Shown here one piece after another: positions 60,034 through 64,000 of a DNA stretch of 64,000 bases. Location of the stretch: the NCBI GenBank assembly GCA_001724025.1, contig MEDJ01000019.1, positions 30,359 through 94,358 of the forward strand, in the 5' to 3' direction. A program made the translations under genes and the position numbers. The notes under the pieces are model-generated. The model had not been told where the DNA came from and made no database searches. It saw only the letters and a list, made by a program, of their open reading frames with translations. The stretch's first letter is position 1. Every line of letters starts with the position of its first letter. This DNA is from Acidobacteria bacterium SCN 69-37. Lineage in GTDB: Bacteria > Acidobacteriota > Vicinamibacteria > Vicinamibacterales > SCN-69-37.

Positions 60034-61560
60034 ATGCGGGTGAGAGGTTGGAAGGGAGCGATCCTGACCGCGGTCCTGATTGCTTCAGGTGGTGCGGCGA
60101 CAGTGGCACGCGGAGGCTTCGGCGATCGGGATCAGGACGCGAGGTACACCGGCCGGAGGGCCCGCAACGTGATCTTCTTCATCGGCGACGGCATGGGCGT
60201 GTCGACCGTCACGGCTGCCCGCGTGTTCTCGGTGGGTGTGGACGGACAGCTTGTGATGGACCAGTTCCCCCACACGGCGCTCTCGCGCACGTATGCATCG
60301 GACTCGATCACGCCCGACAGCGCACCGACCATGTCGGCGATGATGACCGGCGTCAATACGAATCAGAGCGTCATTGGTTTTGGCGAATCCACCGAAGCCA
60401 ACGACTTCAACAACGACGGCGACGGCGATGCACAGTGGACACTGCTCGAACTGGCCAAACGGCGGGGAATGCGAGTCGGTGCCGTGTCAACCGCCACCAT
60501 CACGCACGCCACGCCGGCGGCGACCTATGCGCACATCAATCAGCGCAACAACGAGAACGACATCGCTCTCCAGGCGCTGCCGACGGATGGCACGTTCAAC
60601 AACCGGCTCGGACGCGGAGTCGACATTCTCATGGGCGGCGGCCGGAGGTTCTTCGTCCCGAACAGCGTGATGGATGAGGAGGGCGTGCGTGGCGCGCGCA
60701 CCGACAGCCGCGACCTGCGCTCGGAGTTCCAGGGCGCCGGTTACAGGTACGTCTGGAACACCGCGGGATTCAGCAGCCTGACGCCGGCCAGTCTGCCAGT
60801 GCTGGGCCTGTTCGAGAGCAGCCACATGGAATACGAATTCGATCGGCCGACGGACCTCGGGGGCGAGCCGAGTCTCAAGGACATGACGGTCAAGGCGATC
60901 CAGTTGCTCGAAGGTGCCTCTCGGCGCGGATCAGAGGGGTACTTCCTGCACGTCGAGGCGGGGCGCATCGATCACGCGCATCATGCCGGCAACGCTTACC
61001 GGGCGATGACCGATACTCAGGAACTCGATGAGGCCATCGGAGCCGCAGCTCAGATGGTGGACCTTCGGGACACGCTGATCATTGTCTCCGCAGACCACAG
61101 CCACGTGTTCAACATTGCCGGGTATCCGTTGAGACCGCTGCAAGAGCTGCCCTACGCCGTGCGGTCACACGAGCCTGGATACGAGAATGCTGCCGCTGCC
61201 GGCCACGGAATTCTCGATCTCGTCTGGGACATCGACCAGTCGACTGGTCATGTCTTCGCGGCGCCAGATCGCAATGGCGTCCCCTATACGGTGCTGGGTT
61301 ATCACAACGGGCCTGGATACCGTGCGGCATCACGCGTCGATCCGCGAACCGATGTCTTCCGCGGCTTCGGCGGCGTCGTGCCGACTGGACCTTCTCACCC
61401 AGCGTACTTTCAGGAGGCGGCCGTGCCTCTGGGCTCGGAAACGCACGCGGGCGAGGATGTGACGATCTACGCCATCGGTCCGGGCGCTGACCTGGTCGAC
61501 GGGACCGTGAAGAACACGCACATTTTTCAAGTGATGAAGCGGGCGCTGGGTATTCACTGA
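60034..61560 (+). CDS. Alkaline phosphatase
   Basis: A 508-residue secreted phosphomonoesterase of the PhoA superfamily. Signal peptide about 1-28. Metal site 1 and the nucleophile are in VIFFIGDGMGVSTVTAARV and TPDSAPTMSAMMTG (Ser of DSAPT); further metal ligands are in EAGRIDHAHHAGNAYR, SADHSHVF and GSETHAGEDVTIY. GAGGCG precedes the ATG. Near the arsenate genes it could relieve phosphate shortage, since arsenate competes with phosphate (inference). Confidence 0.9.
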   Translation: MRVRGWKGAILTAVLIASGGAATVARGGFGDRDQDARYTGRRARNVIFFIGDGMGVSTVTAARVFSVGVDGQLVMDQFPHTALSRTYASDSITPDSAPTMSAMMTGVNTNQSVIGFGESTEANDFNNDGDGDAQWTLLELAKRRGMRVGAVSTATITHATPAATYAHINQRNNENDIALQALPTDGTFNNRLGRGVDILMGGGRRFFVPNSVMDEEGVRGARTDSRDLRSEFQGAGYRYVWNTAGFSSLTPASLPVLGLFESSHMEYEFDRPTDLGGEPSLKDMTVKAIQLLEGASRRGSEGYFLHVEAGRIDHAHHAGNAYRAMTDTQELDEAIGAAAQMVDLRDTLIIVSADHSHVFNIAGYPLRPLQELPYAVRSHEPGYENAAAAGHGILDLVWDIDQSTGHVFAAPDRNGVPYTVLGYHNGPGYRAASRVDPRTDVFRGFGGVVPTGPSHPAYFQEAAVPLGSETHAGEDVTIYAIGPGADLVDGTVKNTHIFQVMKRALGIH

Positions 61561-61633
61561 GCGTGCACGCTGTTGGGGGGCTCCGAGGCAACTCGTAGCC
61601 CTCTCCGCCTCAAGGACACTTTCAGGAACACCA

Positions 61634-62395
61634 ATGGAAACGTGGTATGTGCGTCAGAGGCGTATCGACGTGGCCGTGCTGTTTGCGGCACTCTCACTGA
61701 TGCCCGCTGAGGGCATCGCGTCCGCCCAGAGCGCGAGAGAAGCGACGAACACGCCTGTGATCACCCTGCCGACACGGCGTGCATCCGATACGCCGCCAAC
61801 GCCGCCACCCGAAGTGCCGGCGGCGGCCGACCGCGTGCTGGCCGTCACTGTCTCGGCGACTGTCCGGCGGACGCCCCTGAATGGCCCCACTCAAAGAGAA
61901 GGGCGCACGATCACGAGAACCTTTGACCGCGTGCACATCGCCGAGAAGGGACATGAGTGGCTGTTCGAGCGCAACATCCGGGATCATCGGCGCGTGTCAG
62001 GCTCCCTCATTCACCATGACGCACGTGCCATCATCGCCTACGAGGAGAGCGACCTCAGAATCATGCTCGGCATCCGTGGCTGGGCCGACGTGGTTGCCCT
62101 CGGCTTCGAAATCGACACGCTCCGCAACCACACGCGCGCGGAAGAAACCCGGATGATCGACGGCACTCGATTCCAGCGCTATTCGACGCGGCAGGGATCG
62201 TGGATGCGCGATGTCTGGTGGAATGACGAACAGCTGCTCGTAGGTGAGTTCACGACTGCTGATGCGACAGGCACATCGCGATTCTCCATCACACGAATTC
62301 GCGATGGAATCGATGCGACCGTGCTTCAACCGGCGGATTCGCGCTTTCCAACGTACCGCGCCTTCACTCTCGCCGATTGGCTCGAGCATCGGTGA
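61634..62395 (+). CDS. Secreted protein, unknown function
   Basis: A 253-residue protein with a signal peptide (VAVLFAALSLMPAEGIAS) and a Pro-rich linker (PPTPPPEVP). The rest looks like a single beta-rich domain: RTFDRVHIAEKGHEWLFERN, IAYEESDLRIMLGIRGWADV and GTRFQRYSTRQGSWMRDVWW. The family is not recognised. GGACACTTTCAGGAAC gives only a weak ribosome site. It follows the phosphatase by 73 bases and may share its transcript. Confidence 0.6.
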   Translation: METWYVRQRRIDVAVLFAALSLMPAEGIASAQSAREATNTPVITLPTRRASDTPPTPPPEVPAAADRVLAVTVSATVRRTPLNGPTQREGRTITRTFDRVHIAEKGHEWLFERNIRDHRRVSGSLIHHDARAIIAYEESDLRIMLGIRGWADVVALGFEIDTLRNHTRAEETRMIDGTRFQRYSTRQGSWMRDVWWNDEQLLVGEFTTADATGTSRFSITRIRDGIDATVLQPADSRFPTYRAFTLADWLEHR

Positions 62396-62422
62396 TCAGA
62401 GCTCAGGCTGCTACCGATCCGA

Positions 62423-62824
62423 CTATGTTCGCGCGCCTTCTTGGTCGATTAAGGCCTCTACACGAGTCCGGATGTCGTCGCGAATAGCGCGGACGCGCTC
62501 GATCGATTGACCCTTCGGATCGTCCAATGGCCAGTCAGCGCGGCGCACTCCTGGCACGTAGGGACACTCGTCACCGCACCCCATGGTGATCAGGAGCTGC
62601 GCCTCGGCGGCCAAGTCACTCGTGAGCTTCTGAGGACGTGCGCGACCCAGATCAATGCCGACCTCCTGCATCACGGCGACCACCTCGGGATGGACTCGGT
62701 CGCCAGGCGTGGTTCCCGCCGATAAAGCTCTCGCCTTGGCCGGATCGGCCATCTTGTTGAAGAACGCGGCGGCCATCTGTGAGCGACCCGCGTTGCGCAC
62801 GCACGCGAAGATGATGGTCTTCAC
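62423..62824 (-). CDS. arsC: Second arsenate reductase, LMW-phosphatase family
   Basis: A 133-residue protein with P-loop IIFACVRNAGRSQMAAAFF (catalytic CX5R, Cys-Val-Arg-Asn-Ala-Gly-Arg), LSAGTTPGDRVHPEVV and TMGCGDECPYVPGVRRADW, whose Cys pair matches the redox Cys of thioredoxin-coupled ArsC. The loop CVRNAGR differs from the CTGNSCR of the copy at 54179, which has an additional Cys. The GTG start overlaps the stop of the OsmC-family gene (GTGA). It is the last gene visible in the arsD operon. Confidence 0.85.
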   Translation of the reverse strand: MKTIIFACVRNAGRSQMAAAFFNKMADPAKARALSAGTTPGDRVHPEVVAVMQEVGIDLGRARPQKLTSDLAAEAQLLITMGCGDECPYVPGVRRADWPLDDPKGQSIERVRAIRDDIRTRVEALIDQEGART

Positions 62825-63261
62825 GACTCCTCGATTACGACGACGGACTCCAGGTGAGGCCGCACCTTCAGAGAATTGGTGACCAGGCACGTCTCTTCTG
62901 CCTTGGCCATGAGGCGTCGCGCCTGGTCCTCGTTCGCTCCTGATGGAACCCTGAGACGTGCGTGGACCTCGAGTCCCGTGAACTGCGTGACGCGATCGAC
63001 GCGGTCGACGGTTCCGGTGACGTGGCACTCCAGCGACACCCACGAGAACCGCGAAAGGCCGGCGATGCCGCGGAAGGTCAGGACGAAGCAATCCGCCACG
63101 GCGGCCACGAACAAGGTCTCGGGCGACCATCGGTCGCCAGGCCCGCCGAACTCGGTCGGCGGCGCCGACGAAATCGGCGGGAGCCGCTCGCCCTCCAAGG
63201 CGACATCGCCCTGCGTATCTGCCTTCGCGACGACCGAATAGTGATGAGGAAATGGCTGCAT
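62821..63261 (-). CDS. OsmC/Ohr-family protein (copy 1)
   Basis: A 146-residue protein with FGGPGDRWSPETLFVAAVADC (the N-terminal Arg/Glu and Cys) and EETCLVTNSLK, the second Cys, which fit the two redox Cys residues of peroxide-reducing OsmC/Ohr proteins. The N-terminal HHYSVVAKADTQGDV may be a short lead strand. It overlaps the arsC gene. Its presence suggests repair of arsenic-induced peroxide stress (inference). Confidence 0.82.
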   Translation of the reverse strand: MQPFPHHYSVVAKADTQGDVALEGERLPPISSAPPTEFGGPGDRWSPETLFVAAVADCFVLTFRGIAGLSRFSWVSLECHVTGTVDRVDRVTQFTGLEVHARLRVPSGANEDQARRLMAKAEETCLVTNSLKVRPHLESVVVIEES

Positions 63262-63285
63262 GAGACGTGATCTCCGTCTGTGTGG

Positions 63286-63699
63286 TCACTTCGTGCGAAC
63301 GAGCACACCTGTCAATTCGGTGCCAGGCGCCACCGTGTTGAAGACGGTCCCGTACTTCTTCACGTTGTCGTGCAGCAGCTCCAAACGCCGGTCAGGCTCG
63401 TCGGTGTCCACCACGATCTCGTAGTCGATACGTTCCATCCGCGGCGGGACGTCCTGACGGACGCCGTGCACGCGGATCTCAACGCCGCGCAATGAGAACT
63501 TCAGCATCGGCACCACGCGTTCAATGCCCTTGATCATGCAGGCGGAGAGTGCGGCGAGCAGGAGTTCAGCCGGGTTCAGTGCATCGCGTCGACCAGCCAG
63601 CGCGGTGTCGAGCGTCAGCGTGGCCTCCTTGCACGTCGCGACGCTGCCAGAGGCGTCAACGCGCCGGGCCGTCACGAAGAACTCAAGCTTCGTCGTCAC
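63286..63699 (-). CDS. OsmC-family protein (copy 2)
   Basis: A 137-residue protein with the OsmC fold: NPAELLLAALSACMIKGIERV (helix with the catalytic-type Cys), EIRVHGVRQDVPPRMERIDY and RRLELLHDNVKKYGTVFNTV. The second Cys of peroxidases is replaced (GTVFN), so it may belong to the YhfA-like non-peroxidase subgroup. It lies between arsD and the first OsmC gene, all on the minus strand. Confidence 0.78.
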   Translation of the reverse strand: MTTKLEFFVTARRVDASGSVATCKEATLTLDTALAGRRDALNPAELLLAALSACMIKGIERVVPMLKFSLRGVEIRVHGVRQDVPPRMERIDYEIVVDTDEPDRRLELLHDNVKKYGTVFNTVAPGTELTGVLVRTK

Positions 63700-63723
63700 C
63701 GATGTCTCGCTCCGGCTAAACCG

Positions 63724-63999
63724 TCAGGCGACCGAACGCTCCCAACCCTGTCCCTGTCCGACTGCGCGGGCGAGCTGCGCCCTCGAGAGGTACCTTCCTC
63801 GGGAGACCACGGATTCGTTCACCAGAATCAGCGGCAAGCAGCGGTCTCCCTCGGAGGACAAGATCTGCTGAACCGCCGGGCGCTTGGTGACTTCCTCGGG
63901 GGCGGTCGAGGGATCGAACTGCTCGACGAGGGCGCCTGTCGTTTCGAGCCAGTCGAGGTTGGCCTCGAATTTTTCGAAGTCAGGATCCTGAAGGATGCC
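63724..63999 (-). CDS. arsD: ArsD arsenic metallochaperone, C-terminal part (5' end outside window)
   Basis: Ninety-one codons are visible, running off the window edge. The sequence GILQDPDFEKFEANLDWLET then TTGALVEQFD, PAVQQILSSEGDRCLPLILV and NESVVSRGRYLSRAQLA matches the thioredoxin-like body of ArsD, which hands As(III) to the ArsA ATPase. The N-terminal Cys12-Cys13-type site is outside the window. The tail after SRAQLARAVG is Gln- and Gly-rich. An arsA gene is therefore expected upstream of it, beyond 64000. Confidence 0.85.
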   Translation of the reverse strand, partial: GILQDPDFEKFEANLDWLETTGALVEQFDPSTAPEEVTKRPAVQQILSSEGDRCLPLILVNESVVSRGRYLSRAQLARAVGQGQGWERSVA

Positions 64000-64000
64000 G

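Noticed and set aside
1..64000. CRISPR arrays, rRNA genes, insertion sequences with transposase genes, integrase genes
   Set aside because: I looked for regularly spaced short repeats, conserved rRNA blocks and transposase or integrase motifs and saw none.

Overview
The window is GC-rich and most consistent with an Acidobacteriota genome, probably Vicinamibacteria. This is an inference from two large Oar-type TonB-dependent receptors (one with a carboxypeptidase-regulatory N-terminal domain), the secreted-protein style and the codon use; no rRNA or complete tRNA is present to confirm it. Almost everything between the two receptors is metal or metalloid resistance, assembled from repeated, diverged modules, with several broken genes and recombination junctions.

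Layout. 2-1630 is the end of a receptor gene. 1.7-5 kb is a degraded accessory patch: an lgt remnant, membrane microproteins, a methyltransferase, an arsenite-permease remnant fused to a broken CcdA-like gene, an HCC protein and ynfA. It ends at a ~148 bp repeat placed in the 5' half of a tRNA-Ser gene. 5.6-15.5 kb (minus) is copper-type operon alpha: a YtkA-like lipoprotein, a Cys-rich protein, CusA-YtkA, CusC, CusB-cupredoxin, a membrane protein, DUF3347, DUF411 and Lgt. 15.8-20.6 kb (plus) holds a His-rich duplicated protein, an ECF sigma factor with an NrsF anti-sigma, a CGMG microprotein and a CopA-type ATPase. 20.6-22.4 kb (minus) is a mer locus (CopZ-like protein, merR, merT, frameshifted merP, possible merA stub). 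22.5-28 kb (plus) is the least familiar unit: a P1B ATPase with YPC instead of CPC, two HMA chaperones, MerR, an HMA lipoprotein, a CcdA-like permease whose only conserved cysteines are a CPC, the HCC protein and YnfA. 28.5-38.8 kb (plus) is copper-type operon beta, with the parts of alpha rearranged. 39-43.7 kb is a second copy of the YPC unit, followed in reverse by an HCC gene and a ynfA::merP chimera with an in-frame TGA exactly where merP has its first CxxC cysteine.

44.4-48.9 kb is an ABC exporter with a LolA-like protein, an outer-membrane barrel and an ArsR regulator. 49.2-51.2 kb has a ModE-like regulator divergent from a TauE/SafE permease, and a MerR regulator divergent from a small secreted protein. 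51.2-55 kb is an arsenate operon (arsR, arsC, two small genes, GAPDH, arsJ). 55-62.4 kb has two receiver-like proteins flanking a large TonB receptor, then an alkaline phosphatase and a secreted protein. 62.4-64 kb (minus) is arsD (cut by the window edge), two OsmC-family genes and a second arsC.

How the parts work together (inference): P1B ATPases and RND pumps export soft metals; HMA, YtkA, DUF411, DUF3347 and Met/Cys/His-rich secreted proteins buffer or hand over metal in the periplasm; MerR regulators act at palindromes lying in 20-bp promoter spacers; arsenate is reduced by ArsC or exported as 1-arseno-3-phosphoglycerate through GAPDH and ArsJ. The strongest candidate for an undescribed system is the repeated YPC-ATPase/HMA/CPC-permease/HCC/YnfA unit.
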